Part shown: positions 10,428 to 22,154 of the stretch, piece by piece
Layout of the letters: each line of letters starts with the position of its first letter
How positions within the stretch are numbered: position 1 is the first letter of the stretch
DNA from: Sarocladium kiliense
Taxonomy: Eukaryota; Ascomycota; Sordariomycetes; Hypocreales; Sarocladiaceae
Direction: 5' to 3'
NCBI GenBank assembly: GCA_030734395.1
Contig: JAUZTG010000024.1
Span: 306,211 to 370,210 of the forward strand
Length of the DNA stretch: 64,000 nucleotides
Notes under the pieces: generated by a model
What the model saw: only the letters and a program-made list of their open reading frames with translations
Database searches by the model: none
What the model was told of the DNA's origin: nothing
Made by a program: the position numbers and the translations under genes

Positions 10428-12020
10428 CTACTTGGTTTCCGGGATAGTCTGAGCCTGGTTAGAGACCGGAACATTCTCCATCCTTCTCTCCGCAGCTTCC
10501 TCTTCATCCATGGGTTTCTTCAGATCCTCGCTCATGTGGATAGTGACGAATGGATCACCAAAGACCTCGCTGATCTCTTCCAAGGTCTTGCCCTTAGTCT
10601 CAGGAAACATGAAGTAGACCACGATCCCAGTCACCACGTTCATGACAATGAAGAAGAAATAATATCGCCATCCGACGTTGTCCAATGCGACTGGAGAGGC
10701 CTGGGCCAAGACAACCTGGATGGCGAAGGACCAGAATGTGGCTAGAGCACCACCAGTGGCACGGATCTGCGTTGGGAAGATCTCGGTGGCATACACAGGG
10801 CAGCCAGAGTTCCAAGAAAGAGAGAAGATGATTCCAAACAGGAGGAGGAAGAAGATGCCGAACGAATTGGCAACCACATTATCGGAGCCACCATAGACAG
10901 CGACCATGGCCTGTACGATAGCAATGTCAACTGCAAGAGCAGCTGAGCCCCAAAGCAAGATGGTTCGGCGATTGAAGCGGTCGATAATGAACATGAGACA
11001 GAAAATGTTGGCGAGAGGCCCAGTAAGACCCCAAACGCCAGCGAGGAGCAGTACGGTGCTTCCGCTGATCCCGAGAGAGCGATACATGACGGTTTGGTAA
11101 TAGTTAATAGCTGAGATACCGCAGATCTGTTGACCGATATGGGTCAGGCAGCCAAGGATGAGGCGCTTTCGATACGAGGGCTTGCGCCAGATCGAAATCA
11201 GGGATGTTTCCTCATGCTGCTTCTCCCAGCTAATCTGATCTTGCATCTGAACTAGCTCCTTCTGCACGATAGAAGGATCGATGGTAGACTTTCGAAGCCT
11301 TTTGAGGACCTTTTCCGCTTCTTCGTGTCTGTCCTTCGAGATGAGCCAGCGAGGCGATTCAGGGAGCCAATAAGACCCAACAAGTACGAGCAACGCCCAC
11401 AGCACCTGCAGACCAACGGGAAACCGGTAGGTAACCTCGCCGCGAGCGAAGTAAATACCGTAGCCGACCCAGTTAGAGGTCATGTATCCAAATCCGATAA
11501 ATTGGGCATGAAGGCCGACGAACATGCCGCGGTGCGCTGCTGGCGCAATCTCGGACTGGAACATTGGGATGGCGAAGTAGATCAAGCCGATTGCCAATCC
11601 AGCGATCAGTCTGCCGATCAGCAGAAGAATCGTCTCGTGGGCAGCTGTCTGCATCGCAGTTCCAATAGCTGCGACCACGGCTCCGATCTGAATTGTTCCT
11701 CGACGACCGAACCGGTCCCCAACCATACCCGACATGAGGGATCCTATGGCACCACCAGCCGTATAAATCGAGATGATGCCACCAAGCATTGGAGGATCGG
11801 GATTAAACTGATTGACAAAGTAGTCCTGCGCCTGAGCGGTTGAGAAGATTCCCGAGTCGTAACCCCATAAGAGAGAGCCGATGGCGACCCAAAGAGCTAG
11901 AAGATGGCCTGTCAGCACACCGGCTTGTAGAGGACTATCTTCTCCTGGTCGAGGTCAAGACTTACCACAGAAATACGAGTAGCCTGAAGCCTCAGGCGAG
12001 ATAAAAGACGGTCTACCCAT
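10428..12020 (-). CDS. MFS sugar transporter (hexose/quinate type)
   Basis: Plasma-membrane sugar:H+ symporter of the Sugar_tr family, 511 aa, about 12 membrane helices. Two exons: a 55-bp first exon (11966-12020, MGRPSFISPEASGYSYFC) and 10428-11908. The intron 11909-11965 has GTAAGT and GCTGACAG, and its phase matches. Signature motifs include GDRFGRRG in the loop after helix 2, PESPRWLISKDRHEEA before the central loop, QQICGISAINYYQ in the second half, and PETKGKTLEE near the C-terminus. Substrate unknown. It is convergent with the secreted beta-helix gene, so it may take up sugars released by that enzyme (inference). Confidence 0.9.
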
Positions 12021-13032
12021 GATGACACAGATAGTCTTAGAGACAAGACACAAGCGATCGGGTGGGTGTGATTGATCTTGTAATAGTACGACTCGATTAG
12101 GACAGAGGTTGCAGAGCGGCTCCCAAGCGCGTTGGAGGATGGTTTGAACTTGTAAAGAAGCGTGTAGGACGAGGCCTTGGTAATTAAGGGTTCGAGATCC
12201 GAGGGACTGTCCTCGAGATTTGCTTGACTCTCTTCAGTCGGGTGAAAACAGCTGTCCCGGTATCCGAAGGCAATGTGAGGCTGGGCTGGGGATCGCATCC
12301 CCGCATGCCGTACCTCGCATGCATGTCGGCCGACTTCCGTCGGATAATACATTTTCGGCAGGGGTCCGCAAGGTCATGGAAGTATCTCCCCTTCATTTGA
12401 CGTTATGAGAGGAGCTAAATGCCGGTCTTTCAACCCCATATGGGGCTATAGTAATCAAGAGTTGGAGTACATGTTCTCCACGAGTCGGCAAAGGGCGTCT
12501 TTCAGCCTAAAGAGCCACTCGCCATTAGCCTCACAACAAAGTAACCGATTGGCTATAGCTGAGGGATAGCCTGGCGGTCAGATCGTATGGTTTCCGAATG
12601 CTTAAATCCGTGATGACAACTCAACTCAGTGCCCAGCCCTCTTTAGTACCGCGAGTCCTAGATGCGATGCAGGGTGGAAATACCCGTCGCGCAGATGTAA
12701 TAGAACTTGGGAGATCCTTGACCCTGACGCTTCTCCAATTCTCAAGACCCTCCTTTGGATGCCGCTTCTGCGGGTCACCGCTCTCCCCGAATCATCGCTA
12801 CCGAGCCGATGGTTCGTTCGCATCACAGAGAAAGGTGCTGATGGTACTGGGCGGATCTGTATTACCAAACAGACCTCGCTTAGACTGACACGAGCCGCCT
12901 TGAATCAGCGTACGAGCGCAAACGCTAAGATTGAGACGAATTATTTTATGGTAACATTAACATACAAGAAGGTATACCTGCTTGGCTTATACGAGTAACT
13001 CCCGTCAAGCCCGACGCATTGAAAGCCGAGCC
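12021..13032. other. Intergenic, nothing recognised
   Basis: About 1 kb holding the 5' region of the sugar transporter and the 3' region of the RGS-LOV gene. No coding signal or repeat was noted. Confidence 0.5.
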
Positions 13033-15219
13033 TCAAGAGAAGTGTTCGTTTCCATGCTCATCATCCGTAATTACCACCATCCAGACCCCAACTGATTTGT
13101 TCTGTCCCAAAAGGGGCGTACAATGGATCCAGCGTGGCCGCCCGCGACCATGCCCGGTCCTCGTCGTCCACCGAACCTTTGCCGTGATACCACTGCCGTC
13201 CGCAAAAGCCTGCTTGATGGTTTGCCTGACAGCACTGGATCCGCCAATGCGATCCATGAATGGGCTTTGTAGCATTCCAGGTACACGGAGACTCGGCGAT
13301 GCGAAGAGAACACGCAAGTTCGGATACGGGCGGACAAGGAGGTAATGCTGGAACACGCCACTAAGCCGGCCACCATTGTCGATGTCGTGATCATCCAACA
13401 TATCGATGGTTGGGTCCGAGTCCCGTCTTCCGATAGTGGCGTCGTCACGTACTAGGACGCGAGGCTTGTGCCAATTGGTCACGCTTTCAGAGTCCAAAAG
13501 GCCCTCTTGTTGAATCCGGTGCATAGCGCCACCAGACTCACGCACAACCTTAAGCTCAGGTAGATTGAACATCTCAGAGAGAGACTGCAGTTCTTCCATA
13601 GGGTTCAAGTCAATTTCGGACCCATCAACGCCCTTCTTGTCTTCGTGGGGTGCAAGTACTGCCTCGTCGGCACAGGTCCCATCTTCTTCCACGAGGCGAC
13701 TGAAGGACTCCAGGCCAGCACGGGATTTTACGAGCCCCGAAACGTCGACTTGAGCGCCGATGTGATACCTGACGACACCTCGCGAGTCCATCAACGGAGC
13801 TACCATGAGGAGGTTCATAAAAGGCTGCCCATCCCGGCGATAATTGAGGAATGTCTCGCAGTGATCTTTACCTGCGTCGAGCTTCTCTCGAATTCTTTTT
13901 ACGCTCAACGGATTTGTTTTAGGACCTTGTAAGAAGCGACAATTTCGACCGATAACGTTGTTCATACCGTACCGCGTGGTTTCGTGGAATTCTAGCAGAA
14001 GATGGTTAGCCTGTCCTCAGCAAGTATGAGACACAAAGCATCATGATCTACTCACGCTCGCTTGCGAAAATAATGGGGTTGTCAGGCCTTGAAGGGTCCG
14101 TCAGGCAGAACACCTCAGCGAGTCCCTCAGACTGCTCCTGCAATTCCGGGGGTAGGATGCTAGCAATCCGTCGCTTAACCGTGATGCTGACTGTTTGGAT
14201 ATATGTTTGTGTAATGAAGGCCGGCAAGTCTTGGTCTGCCAGTGCCTGGAAGGCTTTGTCTGCCTTCTCCCGTAGGTCATGGCCTTTTATGACTGCCGCG
14301 GTCTCAGATGTGAAGTCTAGGCCATTAATTCTTTGAAGGTGTACAGTTAAAGCATTCGCGTAGGAGAGGGCATTTAAAGCTTTGAGCGCGTTGAGGTAGT
14401 ACACCATCAGCGGCACCGAGTCCGGTCGCCATCGGTGAAGATAGTTGGTAAAACGCTGGAGAAGAATGGGGTCGTCCAGGATAATAGCAAGATGGCTCCT
14501 AGAGAACAACAGCTCCGACTGATTCTCCAGACTGTAAGATTTAGTGTTCTTACTAGGAGGCGCGACAAGGTCGAAGGAGGCAGGATCAAGGTCTTCTTCA
14601 GCAAGAGGCTCAAGAGTATCGTGATCTGTTCCACTACCCCTGATCTGTAGTCCTGCCAAAGAACTTGAGCCACCTCCACGGATCGAGCCATTCGTCACTG
14701 AGCTCGGTCCCGCATGAGATGATGCTATTGACCGCCGCGAATGACATGAACTTTCTCGCCGCGAAGCCGTGGAGAATGACATTGTTCGTCCGTTCCTGGC
14801 GATGCGCACTTCCTCTTCAGTAGCAAAGTCCTCGAATCCACCTAGTGTTGAAGCTGCATCATCGTTTGTTGTTGCGCCGTTCTCCCTGGCCAAGTCAGCA
14901 TGTTATTCTAGCTGAAAGCGACAAGTGATGTTTACCATGGCCGATTCGGCGATGAGGTGCGAGCACTCGGCCGGATCTGAGGCTGCTCAATCCTGGTCGC
15001 ATCCACGTTCCGAAAGGCTGGGTCGTAAGCAATCTGCTCTACGACATTGCCACCATTGGTGTGCTTTTTGCTTCTCAGGGGGATGGTTGGCGAAGCTGCT
15101 CCATTGGTAGCATCATCGACTTTATCGAACGCTGACAGGGCGCGAATCGACTTTGGGCTGTCATCGGAATCGGCAGTTCGTCCCCCTGAGTAGTCATCGT
15201 AGTGTCGCGCTGGTGACAT
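13033..15219 (-). CDS. RGS-LOV blue-light photoreceptor (BcLOV4-type)
   Basis: Three exons (14936-15219, 14056-14885, 13033-13991) encode 690 aa; introns 14886-14935 and 13992-14055 keep frame exactly. Residues 1-210 are a Ser-rich, probably disordered head. An RGS domain (about 213-330) starts at SLENQSELLFSRSHLA. A LOV domain begins near residue 350 (EVFCLTDPSRPDNPIIFAS) and contains the flavin-binding motif GRNCRFLQGP, with adduct-forming Cys389. The C-terminal region (about 560-690) is a further globular segment. This RGS-LOV-C-terminal order is that of the fungal RGS-LOV receptors, whose Botrytis member BcLOV4 binds membrane phospholipids in light. Expected role: bind FMN, sense blue light, move to the plasma membrane and act on G-alpha signalling. 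Start chosen at the first ATG of the exon. Confidence 0.92.
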
Positions 15220-16575
15220 AGTGGCGCTCGTCTTAGACGTGTGGTCTTGCAAAATTGAGATCGTGGCCAGCTGGGCCAGCAAGGACGAGGACCTTTATGG
15301 AATTGGTTTCGACGACTGGCGGCTCGTCATCAGGACTACGCCATTGCGCCAATCGAACTTTTATTGAGCACCGCATATCGCGTAGCACACACAGACACAC
15401 CAGGGTTGCAACACGCTACCGATGAAGATGACATGGTGACGGTGACGAGCTTTGGTCAAACTCAAAAGATGGAGTCGTCTAAGACGCTATCGTCGTATGG
15501 AAGTGGGCTGGCACGGGGGAGCTCCGAGGCTAAGGGTACTAGTCACCATGATCCCAGGATCCCGGGCCTTTCGATAGGCCCCCGATTCTGGGAGAAGTGG
15601 CTCTGGTGGGCCATGATGCATGTACGATCGATGAACCTGAGCATGATCGGGATGAGATGGGAGCCGGTTCCCTGCAGTACCACCAGTCTCTTACAAGGTG
15701 CATCCCGGACACGCGCCCAGATCCAAGATGTTGGTTTGACACTGCCAATTGCCGAGCAGGGGACCATTCTTCGCATTTCGTGCAGCTCGCGAGGCTGCCT
15801 GCTTCCCCAGAGCGGAGCTCGGATCGAGCTCATTGTCCAGGGTTTGCTGGTTCAGTGATAAGGAATGTTGATGCCAGGACATGGTAAGCCATGCCCAAAG
15901 CTGCCTAGCAAGGCTAGCAACAATGTAATAGCCAATTGCATATAGCCCTTACAGGTTCATTAAGAGCCACGACAAAGACCGGCAAGCCAGATTGCTCTGC
16001 AAGTCATTGGCTTCGCCGGGACGTACAGTATCCGCAAACGTTCCTCCCAAGCCCCCCTGAAAGTTCCTTGCCGCCATGGTTCCCTAATTCCGTCCTGTAA
16101 AGATCTTCGGAATCGGACATACCGCTATGACGTGGGCTACGCGACGTAGTGCGACCTTGACAGTGCCGAACTTAACACTAAAGATAGTACCCCGTACGCT
16201 GGCCCAGTATTTTAACACATGAAGTACTCGGGACGCACGCAAGTTTGCCTACCCTATATAGAAGTCATGAACAGCGATCACCGAATACTCGTGGTGATTG
16301 AAATGGTGGGATCCGACAGGACAACGCGACCTTCTTCGACTATTGTATAGGTAGTTCTACTCCAGACTGCTGAGGCCTAAATAGATCTTGGGCTTGCCAA
16401 CGCAAATTTGAAGTGCACACGACGTGCGGTTCTTTTGGAAGAAACAACGGCTCCAGCTAGGAAAGCACTGACCGAAATGCAATACATAACGAAACATCCA
16501 TTGGTAACTCCAGACGGTTTTCTTGCACGCAACCCAAGCAGTTTAACACGAAACAAAGTACGATCCTTCTCCTCA
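15220..16575. other. Intergenic, nothing recognised
   Basis: About 1.36 kb containing the RGS-LOV promoter and the 3' flank of the small secreted protein gene. Only domain-free short frames are present. Confidence 0.5.
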
Positions 16576-17072
16576 CTAAGCCACGCAAGCTCCAGCACAG
16601 TTCTGTGCCACTCCACAAGGTCCAGCACCCATGTTCCACCAACGACCATCAGCTCCATCGGTGGCCTCATATGCTGTGGTAATTTTCCCTGGGCACTTGT
16701 TCGTGATCGTGCCAGAGGCTGGCTCCCAGTTGTAACTGAGACGGCAGTAGTTGTCATCCGAGCCCACGAAAGTGAATAGAGCGCAGCCCTTCTTCTTGTA
16801 GCACGCCTCGCAGCATTGCTTGTACGATGTGACCTCCACGCGCTCGTGGGTGTGTGCACCTCGGATCTCCTGTACATTGACTTTCAAGGGTTTCGCAGAA
16901 CATGGGTTAACGACAGAGACTATTATGCAATGTCAGTAAAGGAGGGTGTCAACGGGAAGATAATGTAGTAGTATTGCTTACCATCATTGTCATCGGTCTG
17001 CGGCATTGGGGAAGCAACCACAAGCGAAGTCCAGAACAGACCAGCCAAAAGAGTTTGCTGAATGTACTTCAT
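16576..17072 (-). CDS. Small cysteine-rich secreted protein (PAN/Apple-like), candidate effector
   Basis: Two exons (16982-17072, 16576-16919; intron 16920-16981 with GTAAGC donor) give 144 aa. A signal peptide covers residues 1-21 (MKYIQQTLLAG...VVAS), and the mature protein has ten cysteines. The block CCEACYKKKGCALFTF followed by YCRLSYNW has the spacing of a PAN/Apple module, known to bind carbohydrate or protein. The size, secretion signal and even cysteine number fit fungal apoplastic effectors or cell-wall-associated proteins. No enzymatic motif is seen. It lies between the RGS-LOV gene and the 7-TM protein, on the same strand as both. Confidence 0.78.
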
Positions 17073-17958
17073 GCTGACAATGTCGATCAAATTTGTAAGA
17101 GAATATAGAGGTGATATGCAGGACTTGACCAACGGGTTGCGAAGAGATCTGTGGAGTCAACGCAGCTAGGCAAGAGATTTGACTACTTCTTATACAAGTT
17201 GCAGAATAGACAAAGACAACTGGTTTCTGTTACTTCAAGGGCTAAGTGAGCCAATCCCCCCTGGACTTGTAATTACAGGCGCTTCCAGACTCGCATCATG
17301 AATGGTTTTCGTACGCCACAAAGTCTCGACTTTTGCCCCTGTTACGTTGGTTGCCACAGTTTATAGTGGTTGGTTCTCCAGGATTGGAAGCGCGGACTGC
17401 GAACCAGAGTTTGTTGTCACTGGGCACGAGCCCAGACCCCGCGCAGTAAAGTGGTTTTAATATGTGGCCGAAGACTGTAACCACACAATGTCATCCAGGC
17501 TAATTTAACAACGTATAGTTCATAACCGGATTCCTCCGAGCGAATGAAGTAAGGTTCTCACAACCGGGCACAAGGGGGGAGAGCAAGGAGACACAGTGTC
17601 AGTTACGGATCATGCCACCGTTAAGCAGCGCGAGCTATTATCTTTCCAGAAATCTTCCTGATCTCCGCGTTCGCTGATCGCCAAGGATCAGCGTAGCCCA
17701 TGCCGACATATCCCTCCACAGCAAGCTTGCTCATGTGATTGGATCTTGTTGGTTGCACGGCACGGCACATCATTGCCAAGAAAGCAATCTAGTATTCAGA
17801 GAACTGCACAGCTCTAGCGAAGACGCAGATATTATAAAATAAGCAGCAGATAGGGGCCACATCCTCCAGCGATTCTCAAACACCATTACCGATTGTTTCC
17901 CAGCTATTTGATCACACCCAGATCAAGCTGTCGTCTGTAGTTCTAAGGTGTGTCCGGC
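17073..17958. other. Intergenic, nothing recognised
   Basis: 886 bp containing the promoter of the small secreted protein gene and the 3' flank of the 7-TM protein gene. No coding signal. Confidence 0.5.
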
Positions 17959-19409
17959 TTAGGCGTTCTCGTATGAGACGCTCATCTCATTTTTGATATG
18001 AATTCCACGGTCCGTAGGAGTGTGGTCGATTCCTTTCGCCCGTTCCGCTGTTGTCTTGATCCCAGTTCTAGATCCTTGCTGCAGTGGCTGGGGGAATGCA
18101 TTGGCTCGCTCGGGCGCGCCGTCACTGTCCCGACGGCCCTCCTCCGCGGAACCTGAACTGCCTGTCTCTGCATCGGCCCAGTTGTGGCTTGTGTAGTTTC
18201 GGTCGGCGAAATTCTGCGTCGAGCTGTTGTCGTCAAGCTCAATGGCCTTGGTAAGGGTACGGAGCTTGACACCGGTACTTGTAGTTCCGCCACCTCTGGT
18301 TCCGCCACTGTTGCTTGGGTTTTCTGACCCGAATGGGGAGCCGTGCATGAATTTTTGCACGATGGGTCGCATCATCGGCAGGCAAGCTGCAGTGTGAGAA
18401 AAGGCCAGGTCAGCTGGATCAAGTTCGAGAACTTCCTGTTGGGGCTTTAATTTGATAACTCACCAGACACAATGGCGAAGTTCACCTCAACTGTTGCAGG
18501 GATCATGATGGTGTTGATGTCGTACGGCAACTCCGGCGAGTCCGTATGGAAAGACGTCGATGAAATGATGAGAACGATGGCTGCAACACAAACTCTGCGG
18601 ACTTGTTAGTAGACCTCGACGACGAAGCACCAATGATTCAAGATCTTACACCACGCCGAACATGAAAAGTCCAATGACAGCAAGCTTCTGTGCCTTGCGC
18701 AATTTCAGATTCCGGACCTGAACGATGGGCAATACAAGAATCGCAACATCAATGAACAGGTGCGTCATTGTAGTTCCGAAGAAGAATTTTGAGTTGTCGA
18801 TGTTGCAAACTTTGTCTTTAATTGTGGCATCCCAGAATGCTTGCGTTGGGACACAGTGAAAGATGGTCATAAAGGTCCGGATGATGATCCATATGGTAGA
18901 TATGACGAATAGAATCTGGATAGGGAGGCGGATCGACGAGGTCTTGAAGAGCCGCCAGTAAAATCCAAGAATGGCATACTTGGAGAAAACAAGAGAAAAG
19001 GCATATAGTAGCTCGGCATTGAAGGTGTAGATCAGAGAACGTCGAATAGCTTCTTCGGGGCTGATCTTAAGAGTGTCGAGCTTTTGCCCTAGGCCGCCAG
19101 TAATCGTCCCTGCCGTACGTTAGACTCTTGAACAACCTGCAGAGACCATTTCAGATACTCACATGCGATGATAACGCCTGACCACCCAGCACCAGTGATC
19201 TTTCAGAGGAGAATGATGTCAGATGATGTTTCAAGGCTCTTCCGATGGAAGCAGCTACTTACCCATGCTAATAAGGCAAACCAGTCATCCCACCATAGTT
19301 TGATTTTTGTCATACGCCGGGCCCAGAAACGAGCCACAGTGAAGACAGTTGCCAGCACGAACGTAACGCCAACGCAAGCAAAGCAGTTGACAGCTAGAGA
19401 TTGAGCCAT
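17959..19409 (-). CDS. Fungal rhodopsin-domain (Pth11-type) seven-TM membrane protein
   Basis: Five exons (19263-19409, 19163-19199, 18650-19109, 18464-18594, 17959-18386) encode 400 aa; all four introns (53-77 nt) have GT-AG ends and matching phases. The N-terminus has TM1 (VGVTFVLATVFTVARFWARR) and the family hallmark KLWWDDWFALLAW. Later come YAFSLVFSKYAILGFYWRLF, the TM5-6 region, and a long hydrophilic tail rich in Ser and Gly (about 260-400). Such proteins are widespread in Pezizomycotina and related to the Pth11 receptor, but this one has no CFEM domain. Despite the family name it has no retinal-binding lysine motif that I can see and should not be read as an opsin. A signalling role with the nearby RGS protein is speculation. 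Confidence 0.85.
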
Positions 19410-20979
19410 GTCATAACATGTACCTTGTGGCGCTAGGCAGATAAATTGGTACTTGGTGTGAAGAGATACTGCTGCTTTTGTTTGTTTGAGATATGGCAAG
19501 GAATCCGAGCTCCAACTTCTGGATGAATCAAGTTGAAAGGGGGGATATCCAATACTTGTATACACCCCAGAAGAAAACAAGTTCGACAAGGCAATACTAA
19601 CTTCGAAAGCTGACCCGAAGCACATCATATAACAGAGAAAGGGGTCAATGCATCTCATGGCACCATATTTCCGATGAGCACATGTTTAGGTGCCGTGGAA
19701 GAGGTCTTGCGAAACACCTTCTCAATCCTAGTACGGGCAAGACTAAGTGAAGATCTCGAGCAGACGGCGCCGAACGGTTCTTCAGCCCAAATAAGGCTAC
19801 GCGGCCTGCACCAATAGCAGCTCGGAAAACCCAGGAACAACCCCCCAGGAAAGAAGAGATCTGTGCGTCTTGCGCAGCTTCGTACAGGCTTCGTAGTGCA
19901 AAGATCACCACGGATCATGGGGCTCCATGGGAGATGGCGCTGGGTGAAAGCTAGGATAAGTCGCCTAGTGCTCGTAAACCTCTTCCATGGAGTGTGACGC
20001 TATCGCCAAAGGGTGTATAGGCCGTTACAAGCCTGGTCCCCTTAGAGACGCCCAAGACTGGCTGCGAGTCAGGTCAGTCTAACGGTCAGGGGCCGGTCGA
20101 CCAGCCAAAGGCGCCATTGCGTCTGGCGGTGTCTTGGTTGAACCCGACAAGGCTAGAACGCCACTTGCTGCCCAAGGATCTTCAAGCCCTGCCATAAATT
20201 AGTATTTCGGTAATCTCGCAATGACAAGTATCCCCTGGCTCTGATCGTGGCGCTTCAGTCATAGTTGAACCCTAGTTCCGGGATGGTATTCAGCATACGC
20301 CCTCGGTGGCTTGCGAAAGGTGCGAGCACTAAATTTGGCCTCATTCTACCGCAACGACTGGCTTATCTGTCTTTCCATCAAGTAGAATTCGCTCAATGAT
20401 CACCCTTTCATGAGCAATGCATAAATGTGATCCGAGTCATGGGTCGCTATACGACAACGTTAAGTAAGACGTTGGCAACGCCCCATGGGGCAAAGATTGG
20501 GTCTCTCCAGCGCGCGCACTGACATGTCTGAGAGCCATCACAAGGCCTAGACACGCAAATCCAACCTACTGGTAGATCAGCGGTTTACCTTCCCGGCGGG
20601 GTGTGCAGTACGTGAGGCGTGGCTAATTATGGGATAGACCAGCCTGCAGAGCATTTCAGGGAACAGACGCTACTTCTAGCCATTATGTCAAGCAGATCCG
20701 TTGAAGACCGCCTTGCGCCTAAGACTTTAGCCCAGCGCGCAGATTGCCGTTCGGCGCGGCCTGGCCAATTTCGGCGTAGCCATTACTGCTGGAAAAAAAG
20801 ATGTTCGCTGCGTTAAATTTAGTGTAATGCGGCGTGTCGCGCCAGTGGCCATATTGAAGCAGTTGTAGATAATAATATAATATTTGTCGCAGCTGATTAT
20901 AAAAGAACTTATCTACGGCTCGAGTCATATCCGTCGATGAACGTAGGCGCTGAGCCCAATCCGGTGGAAGGCCCTCGGC
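19410..20979. other. Intergenic, nothing recognised
   Basis: About 1.57 kb upstream of the 7-TM gene and downstream of the oxidoreductase. Frames on the minus strand (for example 19645-19918) lack a domain or a good start. It may hold degenerate sequence. Confidence 0.5.
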
Positions 20980-22154
20980 TCAGGGTGCGTAGATCCCCTT
21001 GTCGATGATCGTCTCCAAAAGCTCATGAATTCTCAGGGAATCGTTGATCGACGCCGCACGACCTCCATCACTCTTGTGAAAGGCCTCCCATACCCTTGCG
21101 ACATTGCCACCTGGGGCAGTCACCACTTTGACATGATCAGGGTCTTCATCCCCGACGCCAACTTCTTCAGCTTCGGACCCCCATTTCCTGATTCGCAGTC
21201 TCGCCTCTGGGAGACCTGCCATGATCCCAGGCGAGCTAGTGAGCTCAATCTCGCCCTTGGTGCCGCTAACAATCCAGCGAAAACCGGTGTCATCAACGGC
21301 AGTTCGAACGCTGCGCAAGGTCAGGGCTGCCAAGGCCCCATTTCCCAGGATTCCCTGGACGAACATCGTATCGGGTGCTGTTGTAGGATACGCAGGATCA
21401 ACAACATTGTTGTTTTCGTCCAATGTCCTCGAGAACTTGTCTTGGACCTTCATAGCAGACTGGACTTGTTTGAAGTCACCGACGACTGACGTGTAAGTGT
21501 CGAGAACTGGCTCGGGTCAGAAACTACTCCAAATTCTTCAACAACCTGTTCAGCAAACTTACTGTGGCCTAGAACGCCTCTAGCACGACTGATGCCGCTG
21601 TCGAGGTCTAGAAACGCTGTCTGGACATGGGGCCAGCCGTCCGCTGTGACGATGGGGATGAACCCTGTCATGGTAGTCGATACCAAGGCCCCGACCTCAC
21701 CCTCAGCAATTAGACTCCTCATCTTGCTGAATACCGGATCCGCCCGACCCTGAGCACCGACGACTACTTTGACCCCGGCTTTGTCCGCCAGCTCAGCCAG
21801 ATCCCGGACTTCAGCAGCGCTTGAACCGGCGGGGAACTCGATGAAGACGTGCTTCTTGTGGCGGAGGACTGGTTTCATGAGCTTCGAGCGTTGCGAAACA
21901 TCAACGCAAATGAGAACCAGTTCGACATTTGGATCAGCGGCAATATCGTCAGCACTTCCGTAGGCTTTCGCCTGGAGTTGGTGAACGTCAATAGCCCGCT
22001 GCGCAGACTCGACACTGGTATTGCATACAGCGACAATGTCGTAGTGAGGGGATGCAGATAGGGCTTTGAGGTGCTGCAGACCCCAAGTGCCTGGGCTGTA
22101 ATGCTCTTGAACAACGGCCTTGAGGCCAATGATGCCGACGCGTGTGGGTGCCAT
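20980..22154 (-). CDS. Gfo/Idh/MocA-family oxidoreductase 1 (Gal80-like)
   Basis: Two exons (21563-22154, 20980-21506; intron 21507-21562 with GTAAGT donor) encode 372 aa. The N-terminal Rossmann segment MAPTRVGIIGLK binds NAD(P), and the second motif HVFIEFPAGSS matches the usual EKP strand position. Note that the conserved EKP lysine is replaced (EFPAG). The C-terminal domain includes GHILDTYTSVVGDF and WIVSGTKGEIELTS. The EFPAG variant and overall sequence recall Gal80p-type proteins, which may regulate rather than catalyse. It is divergent from the zinc-cluster regulator at 22701, a pairing reminiscent of Gal80-Gal4 partnership (inference). TATA-like element about 100 bp upstream. Confidence 0.86.

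Noticed and set aside
10277..10507. Minus-strand frame through the minisatellite coding a Tyr/Cys-rich repeat
   Set aside because: It is the 12-bp repeat translated; it starts out of frame inside the transporter gene and has no support as a protein.
12180..12205. tRNA-like T-arm (GGTTCGAGATCC)
   Set aside because: The loop length is wrong and no acceptor or anticodon stem could be paired around it.
17959..19409. A light-sensing opsin beside the RGS-LOV receptor
   Set aside because: The protein belongs to the fungal 'rhodopsin-domain' (Pth11-related) family by the WWDDWFALLAW motif. No retinal-lysine helix signature was seen, so it is not called a photoreceptor.
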